A model generated the notes under the pieces. It was not told where the DNA came from. It searched no databases and saw only the letters and a list, made by a program, of their open reading frames with translations. Of a stretch of 7,457 nt of DNA, positions 1-7,184 are shown in pieces; within the stretch, counting starts at the first letter, position 1, and every line of letters begins with the position of its first letter. The DNA comes from an uncultured Moraxella sp. (GTDB lineage: Bacteria > Pseudomonadota > Gammaproteobacteria > Pseudomonadales > Moraxellaceae). The stretch is from positions 1 to 7,457 of the forward strand of contig CAKAQU010000081.1 of NCBI GenBank assembly GCA_916720335.1. The letters are read 5' to 3'. Position numbers and translations under genes: made by a program.

Positions 1-1154
1 TATTCATTATCAGCCAAAGATAGATTTAGCTGCTGTAGCGTTTGTAAATCCATAGTATCGCCATCAATCAATTCAAACCAATAAACCGAACCTGCCGATA
101 TGGCTTTTCGCATCGCTTTTGGTTTCCACAACAAACTATCCCATCCCGATACAGCTTGCCAACGATCAATTGCAACGGCTTTTAAACGCACTTTGATTTC
201 ACTGTCTGGCAATTTCCCAGTCATTGACTTTTGGTCAATCCATTCTGGTAAATAGCCCTGAGCAAACACACATGGGGTGATAAAGGTTAAACAAAAACCT
301 TTGGCTTGATTAATCTTGTCCACCTGTTCTTGTTGAGCAGTTTCAATCACGGTTTGTTTGATTGGTAAAAATTGAGATAAACGGCGCTCACCACCAAAAG
401 TTGCCAAGTCTTCCTTTAAGTCTTGTTCAGACACAACCACAAACCCAAGTCTTTTATCATCAAAACAACGTTTTTGAATCTCTGGTGATGGTTTGATTTG
501 ATAACCCATATCATAACTTGCTGTTTGGAATAAACGCCCTTCCCCAGATGACAAAGTATCATCATCAATAGCAACGTGCGTGCGAATATCGGTTGGTATG
601 CTTGTAATGCCATCTTGTTTGATGTCATCATAGGATAAATCATCCCCTTGTTGCCATTTTTTTAGATGTTCAAGGGTCCAGAAATTGACACCTGATTTGG
701 GTTTGCCCTTAATAGCCTTAACCTTTCCTTCTTTATCTACAGTTTGTACATAAAGTAGCCCATCAGGTAAATCACTACCACAATCACCCTCCATAGCTTT
801 TGGAGCTAAACGAACCAGTTCAATATTGCCGTCTTTTTCAACATACAAACTGTTGGCAGGCTTTGGAACCAAAATGGTATGATTGCCATCATCTCCATAT
901 TTGGCCAAATAAACGCCATAACTTTTTACAGACAATATTTGCTTGTATTCATCATCTTTTAGCGCATCTTCTACACTGCTAAAACGTTTTTTGATTGCAG
1001 GCAATGTTTGTTGAGCGATGCTCAATGAACGAATCAAGCCCGCCCCTGCACTTGGTAAAGGAAAAATAACATCCGATACTGACATCTGCGAACCAAATGG
1101 TTTTCCTGAACGAAAAACAAGCGGTGCAAAGGATTGTATTAAATAGCTTTTCAT
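1..1154 (-). CDS. cmr3: Cmr3, type III-B crRNA-guided RAMP subunit (partial, 3' end off window)
   Basis: This is the Cas5-like RAMP subunit of the Cmr complex, which with Cas10 caps the end of the complex that holds the 5' crRNA tag. Translation from the ATG at 1154 stays open for 384 codons to the left edge, with no stop and no frameshift. Family landmarks are visible: the N-terminal FRSGKPFG (residues 14-21), the central THVAIDDDT followed by SGEGRLFQT (192-211), FGGERR (253-258), and the C-terminal SGWD and PKAMRKAISAGSVYWFEL (336-362). Cmr3 proteins are usually of about this length, so few residues should be missing. The start lies only 4 bases after the cas10 stop (TAA-AAAA-ATG), with the G-rich GGGGAAAG inside the end of cas10 as a possible ribosome site, so the two are probably translationally coupled. 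The identification is firm; only the C-terminus is unseen. Confidence 0.93.
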   Translation of the reverse strand, partial: MKSYLIQSFAPLVFRSGKPFGSQMSVSDVIFPLPSAGAGLIRSLSIAQQTLPAIKKRFSSVEDALKDDEYKQILSVKSYGVYLAKYGDDGNHTILVPKPANSLYVEKDGNIELVRLAPKAMEGDCGSDLPDGLLYVQTVDKEGKVKAIKGKPKSGVNFWTLEHLKKWQQGDDLSYDDIKQDGITSIPTDIRTHVAIDDDTLSSGEGRLFQTASYDMGYQIKPSPEIQKRCFDDKRLGFVVVSEQDLKEDLATFGGERRLSQFLPIKQTVIETAQQEQVDKINQAKGFCLTFITPCVFAQGYLPEWIDQKSMTGKLPDSEIKVRLKAVAIDRWQAVSGWDSLLWKPKAMRKAISAGSVYWFELIDGDTMDLQTLQQLNLSLADNE

Positions 1155-1158
1155 TTTT

Positions 1159-3090
1159 TTATTCTTTCCCCAAATCTTTTTGTGTTTTTGCAGCAAACCA
1201 GCGAGCTACAATCAGTTCATTTGCTAAATTGTCCAAACCAATCTTCTTGGCAAGTTCATTAAGCGTATCAATTGTTTGGTCAGCAATTTTCTTTGATTGA
1301 TTGGTGCGAGCTTGTTTTAACATGCGCAATAATTCAGCAGACTGAATGTCCTTTTGCAGCTGCTTATCATCAATTGCAAAATCACAGGTACGCAAATAAA
1401 TTTCTCTTACATCGTAAGCGATACGACTTGGAATTTGTTTTTCAACATAATAATTCACCATAGTTTCAAAAGCATTTAACCCAGCCAAATCATCCCAATT
1501 AAAGCGCAGTTTGGTATCGTTGCCAGAGCGTACAGAAAGTAAAATACCCAAAGCGTTACGACGTTTTTCCGTGCTTTGACTCTCATCAACATGGTCGCCT
1601 TTGGCGAATTTTTCAGCTTGGCTTGCCAATTCGCGAATCACCCCAAGCGGCGTCATGATATGGCAAATTGCCAAACCCACAGATAACGTTGGTGAATTTT
1701 CTGCACCCAGTTTATTTGCAACGCCAGATAAACTGTTAGCAAAGAGTTTTTGTAAGTCGTCAGCGCATTTATAAGCCTTATCAAGTGGCACAAACCCCAA
1801 TACGTCATCACCCCCTGCATAAATGCAGTGCCCACTGCTTTGTCTCATGGTATAAGCCACTTGACCTGCAAAGTTTGATAAGGCTTGAGTGATTTCTTGA
1901 TGCTGAACTTGTGTTTTAGCTTTATCCAAAAGCTCACCCATACGGTCGCCATCAGCAAGTAACAGTACACCGTAACGATAAGGCTCACCATAGCTTTGAA
2001 ATAATGGGGCTAACGTTTTTTTAAGAACTTTTAGGTTATCAACAATTTCTTTAGCTTCTTTATCGTCGCTATTTTGATATTCTTTTAAGGTAACCTCCAA
2101 TCGCGATGGGTATAAAAGCTGTGCATCATAAGCAAAATCTTGATAAACTTTGTTGTTTCCTGTAACACCAGAAGCAACGCCTAATTGACACAGTTCATGA
2201 TAAGTGTTTTTTAGTCTGTTTAACGCATCTGGTTCTTTTTGGGCAATCTCTTCTATCCATGCATGAGCAGTGATGCGAGTAAATGGTGTAAATTGTTCCG
2301 CCTTCTCCTCAAAGCCCAAACGTTTAATCACCCCAACCGTATCAAGCTGCTCAGATTTAGACAGTGATAATTTTCTTTGTAAAGAGTTTTTTTGAAGACC
2401 GCTTTCTTTTAAAACCGTTTCACGCATGCCATCTAGCGATGACTTGGGTAACATAAACAAATCTTGATAAGGCTGTTTTATGACATTGTGGTTTTTATCG
2501 GTTGTTTTTCTTGCATCGTCTAATTGAACCAATGAGGTGATAAAATCCTTTTCCGATATGGTGCGGGTAGGAGAAAAATCTCTGGTTGCTTTGCGGCTAG
2601 CCAGTGTCTGACCCGCTTTTTGTGCAGCGTCATGATACGAATTATCATCACCAAATCTTGCCCAAGCCGTCTGAATTTCCAAATAATCATCCAGCTGGCT
2701 ATTCCAAATGGTTTCACGTAAATAGTGTTTGTCTTTTGGCAGGCGTGATAAAGCGTTACTAGCCTCTTTAATAAAGCGTTTTTTTACGGATTTTTTGGCA
2801 TTGTCAATGATGTTTTTCAATTCATCAACACTATCAACGATCAATACAGCTTGAACTTTATTCCCAACAGAAAAATCCGAATTTTCTTCCAAATCAGCCT
2901 GATTGCTTTTGTCCACGTGAGGGAAAATTAATTGTGCTTTTGTATCGCCTAAATCATTGAGGCTTTTAGCACAAGCTTTAGCAAGCTCAGATAGTAGCCA
3001 AGAGCCACTCCATAGGTCTCGACTACGACGGGCAGAGGCAATAAATGTCTGCACAGGTCCAATCGAAAATATAACAACGTATTTTAACAT
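1159..3090 (-). CDS. cmr2: Cas10/Cmr2, HD-less cyclic oligoadenylate synthase subunit of the Cmr complex
   Basis: This is the large subunit of the type III-B effector complex. From the ATG at 3090 it is 643 residues. It starts with MLKYVVIFSIGPVQTFI and RSRDLWSGSWLLSEL, the Cmr2 motif that normally follows an N-terminal HD domain; no HD domain is present, so the target-activated DNase is missing. The palm is intact: LLADGDRMGELL (A380-region, D380 and D382) and YAGGDDVLGF (G426-D429), the residues that in Cas10 bind metal and join ATP into cyclic oligoadenylate. The region 241-257 (SEQLDTVGVIKRLG) sits where many Cas10 proteins carry a zinc finger, but here the cysteines are absent. An in-frame TTG at 3114 would add 8 residues, but AAGGA at 3103-3099 sits 8 bases before the ATG, and the ATG start matches the family N-terminus. 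It follows cmr1 after 36 bases and runs into cmr3 with 4 bases between. Confidence 0.95.
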   Translation of the reverse strand: MLKYVVIFSIGPVQTFIASARRSRDLWSGSWLLSELAKACAKSLNDLGDTKAQLIFPHVDKSNQADLEENSDFSVGNKVQAVLIVDSVDELKNIIDNAKKSVKKRFIKEASNALSRLPKDKHYLRETIWNSQLDDYLEIQTAWARFGDDNSYHDAAQKAGQTLASRKATRDFSPTRTISEKDFITSLVQLDDARKTTDKNHNVIKQPYQDLFMLPKSSLDGMRETVLKESGLQKNSLQRKLSLSKSEQLDTVGVIKRLGFEEKAEQFTPFTRITAHAWIEEIAQKEPDALNRLKNTYHELCQLGVASGVTGNNKVYQDFAYDAQLLYPSRLEVTLKEYQNSDDKEAKEIVDNLKVLKKTLAPLFQSYGEPYRYGVLLLADGDRMGELLDKAKTQVQHQEITQALSNFAGQVAYTMRQSSGHCIYAGGDDVLGFVPLDKAYKCADDLQKLFANSLSGVANKLGAENSPTLSVGLAICHIMTPLGVIRELASQAEKFAKGDHVDESQSTEKRRNALGILLSVRSGNDTKLRFNWDDLAGLNAFETMVNYYVEKQIPSRIAYDVREIYLRTCDFAIDDKQLQKDIQSAELLRMLKQARTNQSKKIADQTIDTLNELAKKIGLDNLANELIVARWFAAKTQKDLGKE

Positions 3091-3098
3091 GTATCCAT

Positions 3099-3103
3099 TC
3101 CTT
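3099..3103 (-). promoter_or_regulatory. Ribosome binding site deciding the cas10 start
   Basis: The minus strand reads AAGGA eight bases before the ATG at 3090. The upstream in-frame TTG at 3114 has no comparable site at a useful distance, so the shorter protein is preferred. Confidence 0.7.
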
Positions 3104-3126
3104 AATCTTATCAACCCATATAAAGC

Positions 3127-4347
3127 TTATTTTGAAAAATATTTTAAAAAAGCCTGTATTGGGTCGCCTCCACCATTTTTTTGAATTGGATCAATGCGAT
3201 TTGCTGCATCATCTTGCCAAATAGGATAAGATTGTTTACCAACACAAACCTTCATATTTAAAATGTCATCATAAGGCAACACAAGCGCCATTGGTTGATA
3301 TTGTTTTTGCTGTCCCTTTTTGTCTATCAAACGCGGTCGCAAAATTAAGGGGCTTGGCAAACGCTCGCCAAATTCTGGTTTAAGCATGATATTTAAAGCT
3401 TTTTCTTGTCGAGATTGATAATTGATGGGCAAACCAAACACCGAACGAGCAAATACATTACCTGCTGGATGTTTTGGCTCATGCCTTCTATCATAACCCA
3501 AATTTTTCTGGATACGTCTTAGCGCATCAGGTTCTGGCCAGTGGCTGCGACCAGGTCTATTAGGCGCTTGACCCGGATTGCGTCCAACTCCTGGAGCTTG
3601 GCGAAAATTAGATAGTTTGTTGATGGCAAATTGCAAAGCTTGTAATGCAGAATTGTTGCTGTTATTTTGTTTGATAGCCAAACGGCAGCCTGCTTTTTCT
3701 ACGTCCTCTTTACTCAAAAGTTCACAAATTTGCGGATAATCTAGGCATTGATTGGCACAGATTGCTCCTAAGCCCTTGCGACTGCGAAAACCCAAACCAC
3801 CAAAATTTACCCACCACTGTAAGGTCTCAATAACTTGATTTTTAATTTCGTTTTGATGGACGATTTTTTCACAAAATGCAAACTGTAAGTCAAACGTCAG
3901 TCCTTGCTCTAGCAATTTATGAGGTGTTTTAGTTTTATCCGTTTCGTTATATGCAGGAAATAAAACATACTTTAAACCTTTTAATGAATCATCGTCATAT
4001 CTGACTAAATGATTCTCTGTGATTCTTTTTGATAAGTTGTTGACTCTTAACAAAACATTGCCTGCAATCCCATCATCACCGCCACTGCCAATTCCACCCC
4101 AAATTTCTTTTTCTTTTTGTGGAATGTCTTTTAATTTCCATTTATGTTTGGCTAGCAGTCGCCACCAAAAACGCAATTGACCACGAATTGCGCTGGCGCG
4201 AATGGGCATTTTTGTATCCACTTTTGTGGATACGGTACCGCCCCCATACATTGGTGTGATGAGTTCACAGCTTAGTGTATGCCAATGTAGCACTGCATCT
4301 TTTAAATTATCTAAACTTGGTGCTTCAAACGTTGGTTCTCTTAACAT
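3127..4347 (-). CDS. cmr1: Cmr1, type III-B RAMP subunit
   Basis: This is the tandem-RAMP subunit of the Cmr complex, located near the crRNA 3' end where it helps target RNA capture. The 406-residue protein shows the family signatures in order: CELITPMYGGG (27-37), the IRASAIRGQLRFWWRLL block (49-65), the glycine-rich loop GGLGFRSRKGLGAI (183-196), GRSHWPEPDALR (266-277), VFGLPI (303-308) and RLPSPLILRP (329-338). The stretch 248-274 before and through the third motif is rich in Pro, Gly, Arg and Asn and is probably a basic RNA-contacting loop. Length is normal for the family. The start is well supported: TAAGGA, six bases before the ATG, overlaps the stop codon of the CARF gene upstream, with only 9 bases between the two genes, which implies one transcript and coupled translation. 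Confidence 0.95.
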   Translation of the reverse strand: MLREPTFEAPSLDNLKDAVLHWHTLSCELITPMYGGGTVSTKVDTKMPIRASAIRGQLRFWWRLLAKHKWKLKDIPQKEKEIWGGIGSGGDDGIAGNVLLRVNNLSKRITENHLVRYDDDSLKGLKYVLFPAYNETDKTKTPHKLLEQGLTFDLQFAFCEKIVHQNEIKNQVIETLQWWVNFGGLGFRSRKGLGAICANQCLDYPQICELLSKEDVEKAGCRLAIKQNNSNNSALQALQFAINKLSNFRQAPGVGRNPGQAPNRPGRSHWPEPDALRRIQKNLGYDRRHEPKHPAGNVFARSVFGLPINYQSRQEKALNIMLKPEFGERLPSPLILRPRLIDKKGQQKQYQPMALVLPYDDILNMKVCVGKQSYPIWQDDAANRIDPIQKNGGGDPIQAFLKYFSK

Positions 4348-4356
4348 ATGTTATCC

Positions 4357-5511
4357 TTATTGGCGAATGATAATTCTATGATTATCAAGATTGATAGAGC
4401 GACGCCCACCATTTTTTCCATCAACGGATGCAATATCAATTTGTTCACAAATTGATTCACCAAACTTTTCGGTAAATTCTTTCCTTAACTTAGCTAAACC
4501 AGAGCGCAAATATTGTTCATCAACCGTTTCTTTTTTCTCCTCATTTTTGTATTTGCTGTAAATTTCATTAAATCGTTTTTGATGTTCTTCATCAATAGTA
4601 ACTCTTTCTTTCTTGTTTGGTCGCTTATCCTGTGCTGGATAATACAAAGTTTCACCTTTTTTTAGCTTTAGCTCTGCGGCCAGTAAATACAAACTAAATT
4701 CCTTGGGACCAAGTTCACATTCCTTATCACCTATTATCACCTTTTTATCATTGACATCTAGTATAACAACGAATGGTTGTAAGCTTAAGTTAGCCATCTC
4801 AATTACTGTAGAGAAACTTTTGTTAACAACTTCACTTTTTGAGTTGATAGATTTACGCAATCTCACAAAAGGAATGTTAGCCAGCCAAACTTTAGCGTCA
4901 AAAGTGTCCAATGATTCTTCTTCATATACATCATGACCTTGTTCCATCTTTTTATGTATTTTTTTAATGATATTTTCTTTTTGTCCTTTTTTAAGCGCAG
5001 GGTAATAAAATCCTTGCAACGTTTCATATTTTTCACTTACTAAAACGTGAGACAATTGATCTTGAATACGCCCATATAAAGACAGTGCGTATCCTGCATA
5101 AAAGCCCATTGTTTTACGCCCGCCTGCAATCGAAACGTGTAAGCTGACATTGTCATCTTGAGTAAATTCACGAACTTTTTGGCAAATCATATCTGCTGCC
5201 AGTTCATTTTCTTCGGGGGTTTTTAAATCATCCAGCTTATTGCCTTCTTTGTCTACGATTGCATTTAAAGAGTCTTCATCAAATTTAATTTCTGGCAGAT
5301 TGTATTCTTCGCACATTTTCTTAAAAATGCCATTATCGCCAAGCAAATTGTCTTTGATTTTTTTTAGCCCCGTTGTTGTGCTTAATACCTGAATTTCATT
5401 AGGTACCCATTTTTCTTGTTTTGCTGGGTCACAAGCCAATGCCCATAGCGTTTCGGTGATGATTTGTGGCGTCATACCTGTAACCAAAAATAAAATGTTG
5501 TGTTTAGACAT
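4357..5511 (-). CDS. CARF-domain CRISPR protein of the NE0113 family (database name: ring nuclease Csm6-like) with C-terminal winged helix
   Basis: This 384-residue protein is a probable cyclic oligoadenylate sensor. Residues 1 to about 175 form a CARF-like Rossmann domain: NILFLVTGMTPQIITETLWAL (5-25), the strongly conserved SIAGGRKTMGFY (127-138) and GRIQDQLSHVLVS (147-159), then FYYP (168-171). These are hallmarks I recognise from the NE0113 CRISPR-associated family. Residues 245 to 384 read like an OmpR-type winged helix: a strand pair with GDKECELGPKEFSLYLLAAEL (261-281), a charged helix (306-322), a recognition-type helix YLRSGLAKLRKEFTEKFG (334-351) and a terminal wing containing GGRRSINL (368-375). 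No convincing HEPN RNase domain is seen. It may degrade cyclic oligoadenylate, regulate transcription in response to it, or both; the sequence does not decide. The start has GAGGT at 5523-5519, seven bases upstream. The gene sits 84 bases after cas6 and 9 bases before cmr1. Confidence 0.85.
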   Translation of the reverse strand: MSKHNILFLVTGMTPQIITETLWALACDPAKQEKWVPNEIQVLSTTTGLKKIKDNLLGDNGIFKKMCEEYNLPEIKFDEDSLNAIVDKEGNKLDDLKTPEENELAADMICQKVREFTQDDNVSLHVSIAGGRKTMGFYAGYALSLYGRIQDQLSHVLVSEKYETLQGFYYPALKKGQKENIIKKIHKKMEQGHDVYEEESLDTFDAKVWLANIPFVRLRKSINSKSEVVNKSFSTVIEMANLSLQPFVVILDVNDKKVIIGDKECELGPKEFSLYLLAAELKLKKGETLYYPAQDKRPNKKERVTIDEEHQKRFNEIYSKYKNEEKKETVDEQYLRSGLAKLRKEFTEKFGESICEQIDIASVDGKNGGRRSINLDNHRIIIRQ

Positions 5512-5583
5512 ACTGTTTACCTCGTGTGTTTAAAAATAATTAAGACAATTTTAACCGATGATTTGATAAAAAGTTTAGTTTGA

Positions 5584-5603
5584 CAAGCTTATCGTTTAGC
5601 TTG
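5584..5603 (-). other. Small inverted repeat spanning the cas6 stop codon
   Basis: Arms CAAGCT (5584-5589) and AGCTTG (5598-5603) form a 6-base-pair stem with an 8-base loop; the cas6 TAA lies at the edge of the second arm and loop. A run of five T follows only about 10 bases later on the minus strand, so it is a poor terminator. It could slow or process the transcript between cas6 and the CARF gene, or be chance. Confidence 0.25.
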
Positions 5604-6549
5604 ACTGAAAAATTTGAAGTTGATACTGTCCAAGCCCAAGTGTTGTACTTTTACCCACATGCAAATATTGCCCAATCCAAAGCAGTGGCAAAAGTCGTTC
5701 TAATATCTCGCTGCTTGCGATAAGCTGTATATCACCAGACAAGCCAAATAATTGAATTTTTTGGTTTTGACGGCTTGACCTGCGAATGACTTTTTCTGGC
5801 TCGACTTCAACGTGCATGGTCAGCTGTTCTATATCCGCTAAAAACTCAGAAAATAAGCCATAACTGGTTTGCCATTTTGTTTCTGAATCGTGCTGCTGAT
5901 TGCATTGTTGGATGCGATTATAAAGATTGATTAATAAATTTTTTGGCACAAGCTGATTTTTATGAAAAGCAATCTTGCCTTCTTGTTGCAAACGAAACGG
6001 AGTTAAAAAATGCAGTGTAATTTTAGATAGTTTGCTGATAGATGGTGGCTTGATGATGCGTTTAATTTGCCAATCTGTCAAATTAAATGGATTGGTTTTT
6101 TTATCAAAAACCGTTTGAGCTTGATTACTGACCTTAATCAGTTCGCCACAAGCACGTTCTTTGCCACTTCCAAGCCCTATTCGCAGTGCTTGTTCCCAAG
6201 CCTTTAATATCAAAACATAATCTTTGATAGTCTCGCCTAATAGAACAACACCAAAACGCCAAATTTGCGTTGGTTTGATGTTTATTTGGTGTATTTTTGG
6301 AGGTATGATGATGTAAGGATTGGATGCTTTTTGACGATTGGTGATATTGAGTAATTGAGTTTCAAAAATATATGTATAGCGACAGGCTTGATTTAACGGG
6401 CATTGACCACAGTCTGCTAAATCGGTAATACAGCATAATTCCCGCAGTGCATGACCAAAAGCTCCCCGAAGCATCGAGCCTGAGTGTTTGGGTAATTTTA
6501 GCGCATCGATTTGACGTACTGTTAAATTAAAGACGGCAATATTTGGCAT
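5596..6549 (-). CDS. cas6: Cas6, precursor-crRNA processing endoribonuclease (RAMP)
   Basis: This enzyme cuts repeat RNA in the precursor transcript to release crRNAs, which are then loaded into the Cmr complex. The preferred 317-residue form begins MPNIAVFNLTVRQ. Features in order: the N-terminal GSMLRGAFGHALREL (24-38), a cysteine cluster C39-C40, C47-x2-C50 and C56, then IIPPKI (81-86), the glycine-rich GLGSGKERACGEL (125-137), and the C-terminal FGLSGDIQL (268-276) with PLLWIGQYLHVGKSTTLGLGQY (288-309), a signature of the Cas6 family. H297 lies in that motif; its catalytic role is not established here. A GTG at 6597 would add 16 residues, but has no ribosome site, whereas AGGGA at 6558-6554 precedes the ATG at 6549. 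It opens the CRISPR gene run and is separated from the next gene by 84 bases. Confidence 0.9.
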   Translation of the reverse strand: MPNIAVFNLTVRQIDALKLPKHSGSMLRGAFGHALRELCCITDLADCGQCPLNQACRYTYIFETQLLNITNRQKASNPYIIIPPKIHQINIKPTQIWRFGVVLLGETIKDYVLILKAWEQALRIGLGSGKERACGELIKVSNQAQTVFDKKTNPFNLTDWQIKRIIKPPSISKLSKITLHFLTPFRLQQEGKIAFHKNQLVPKNLLINLYNRIQQCNQQHDSETKWQTSYGLFSEFLADIEQLTMHVEVEPEKVIRRSSRQNQKIQLFGLSGDIQLIASSEILERLLPLLWIGQYLHVGKSTTLGLGQYQLQIFQSS

Positions 6550-6553
6550 GGTA

Positions 6554-6558
6554 TCCCT
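6554..6558 (-). promoter_or_regulatory. Ribosome binding site deciding the cas6 start
   Basis: AGGGA on the minus strand ends 4 bases before the ATG at 6549. The alternative GTG at 6597 is preceded by an AT-rich stretch with no purine-rich site, and lies inside the dyad described next to the promoter. Confidence 0.55.
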
Positions 6559-6587
6559 ACTTTTGGTTAATGTTTTATCTAGCACAT

Positions 6588-6616
6588 TAACAATCACTTA
6601 TCAATAAGTAATGTTA
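6588..6616. promoter_or_regulatory. Operator-like imperfect dyad over the predicted cas6 transcription start
   Basis: The core is a perfect palindrome, ACTTAT (6596-6601), CA, ATAAGT (6604-6609). It is flanked by a second matched pair, TAACA (6588-6592) and TGTTA (6612-6616), nearly symmetric about the same centre. It touches the -10 candidate at 6616-6621 and covers the expected start of transcription near 6609, the classic position for a repressor site. A protein-binding role is inferred; AT-rich DNA can produce dyads by chance. Confidence 0.4.
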
Positions 6617-6624
6617 TTCTAGCA
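6616..6624 (-). promoter_or_regulatory. Extended -10 promoter candidate for the cas6-cmr operon
   Basis: The minus strand reads TGCTAGAAT, an extended -10 (TGn followed by a five-of-six match to TATAAT). No good -35 box lies 16-18 bases upstream, which is tolerable for the extended class. It would start transcription near 6609, giving a leader of about 60 bases before the cas6 ATG. A second TAGAAT lies about 26 bases upstream in the same spacer. Confidence 0.4.
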
Positions 6625-6758
6625 TTATTTTTAATACAAATTCTATACAAAAATGAAAAATTTTTTCTACATATTTTTTTTAATACTTAATTATTTGATT
6701 TTTAATGACGATTTAATTAAAGAATTATATTGATGGTTTTTTATTCAAAAAGCTGAGT
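6625..6758. other. AT-rich spacer between the LRAT gene and the cas6 promoter
   Basis: This stretch is almost wholly A and T with long A and T runs. I see no gene, CRISPR repeat or GC-containing terminator hairpin in it, so termination after the LRAT gene is not evident and read-through into cas6 is possible. Confidence 0.5.
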
Positions 6759-7172
6759 TTATTTGCGCTTTATGTGAGAAAAAACAGCTGGTAATACTGC
6801 AGCGCCAATAGCGCAGACGGCTTTTACTGCATTACTTACTTGTTTGCTGTGAAAAATGCCCGTAACGCACCAATGAGCAAAATGCTCGCAATTATTACGA
6901 AATAAATCATAATTGTCCCCGCCCAATTTGCTGAACGCACGCTCAACAATTTCAGCGGGTGAAAATTTCTCATTTCCGTGATAGTTTACAACTTTAATTT
7001 TTTTCGCTTTACCTTGAAATTTTGTTAAATCTGCTATCTCAATAGGACCTGATTTAAACGTTTCACAAAACCCTGCGTAATGAATAACCTTATTATCACC
7101 AATATAAATACCATGATGTGTATAACCAAGACGAGCAACTTTAAGATGGGAACCAATTTTATAAAGATCCAT
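6759..7172 (-). CDS. LRAT-family (NlpC/P60-like) thiol acyltransferase or hydrolase with C-terminal membrane anchor
   Basis: The preferred product is 137 residues. It has the permuted NlpC/P60 core of the lecithin:retinol acyltransferase family: YTHHGIYIGD (17-26) with the first catalytic His, VIHYAG (29-34) with the second His, and NNCEHFAHWC (93-102) with nucleophile C95 in the diagnostic NCEHF motif. Family members move acyl groups from phospholipids or cleave amide and ester bonds through a thioester; the substrate here is unknown. Residues about 113-131 (NAVKAVCAIGAAVLPAVF region) are hydrophobic and end in a basic tail, like the C-terminal anchor of LRAT/HRASLS proteins. A longer reading from TTG at 7226 is less likely because AAGGTG at 7184-7179 precedes the ATG at 7172 by six bases. 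It lies 209 bases upstream of cas6 on the same strand; whether it belongs to the CRISPR system is unknown. Confidence 0.8.
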   Translation of the reverse strand: MDLYKIGSHLKVARLGYTHHGIYIGDNKVIHYAGFCETFKSGPIEIADLTKFQGKAKKIKVVNYHGNEKFSPAEIVERAFSKLGGDNYDLFRNNCEHFAHWCVTGIFHSKQVSNAVKAVCAIGAAVLPAVFSHIKRK

Positions 7173-7178
7173 AATCAT

Positions 7179-7184
7179 CACCTT
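7179..7184 (-). promoter_or_regulatory. Ribosome binding site deciding the LRAT-protein start
   Basis: AAGGTG stands six bases before the ATG at 7172. The in-frame ATG two codons earlier (7178) is too close to it, and the upstream TTG, GTG and ATG codons near 7226-7218 encode a tail not expected in the family. Confidence 0.6.

Noticed and set aside
416..643. A 75-codon minus-strand open frame inside cmr3.
   Set aside because: It overlaps cmr3 in a different frame; the cmr3 frame carries the family motifs across this region, so this is a shadow.
1097..1300. Plus-strand open frames across the cas10-cmr3 junction and elsewhere (for example 800-982, 2957-3184, 4703-4936).
   Set aside because: All lie antisense to well-identified minus-strand genes, and none shows a recognisable domain.
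2666..2675. The 10-mer GCCGTCTGAA, identical to the Neisseria DNA uptake core.
   Set aside because: It occurs once, inside cas10 where it encodes ordinary conserved sequence, with no second copy or inverted pair seen. A single hit is compatible with chance and does not support a Neisseria origin.
4375..4605. Two R-x6-H patterns in the CARF protein (R303 to H310, R371 to H378) resembling HEPN RNase motifs.
   Set aside because: The second is in the terminal beta wing, and the first lacks the usual polar residue after Arg. The surrounding layout of helices and wing fits a winged helix better.
6650..6690. Short A-run/T-run symmetries in the spacer before cas6.
   Set aside because: They consist of A and T homopolymer runs only, with no G-C pairs to make a stable hairpin, and are expected by composition.
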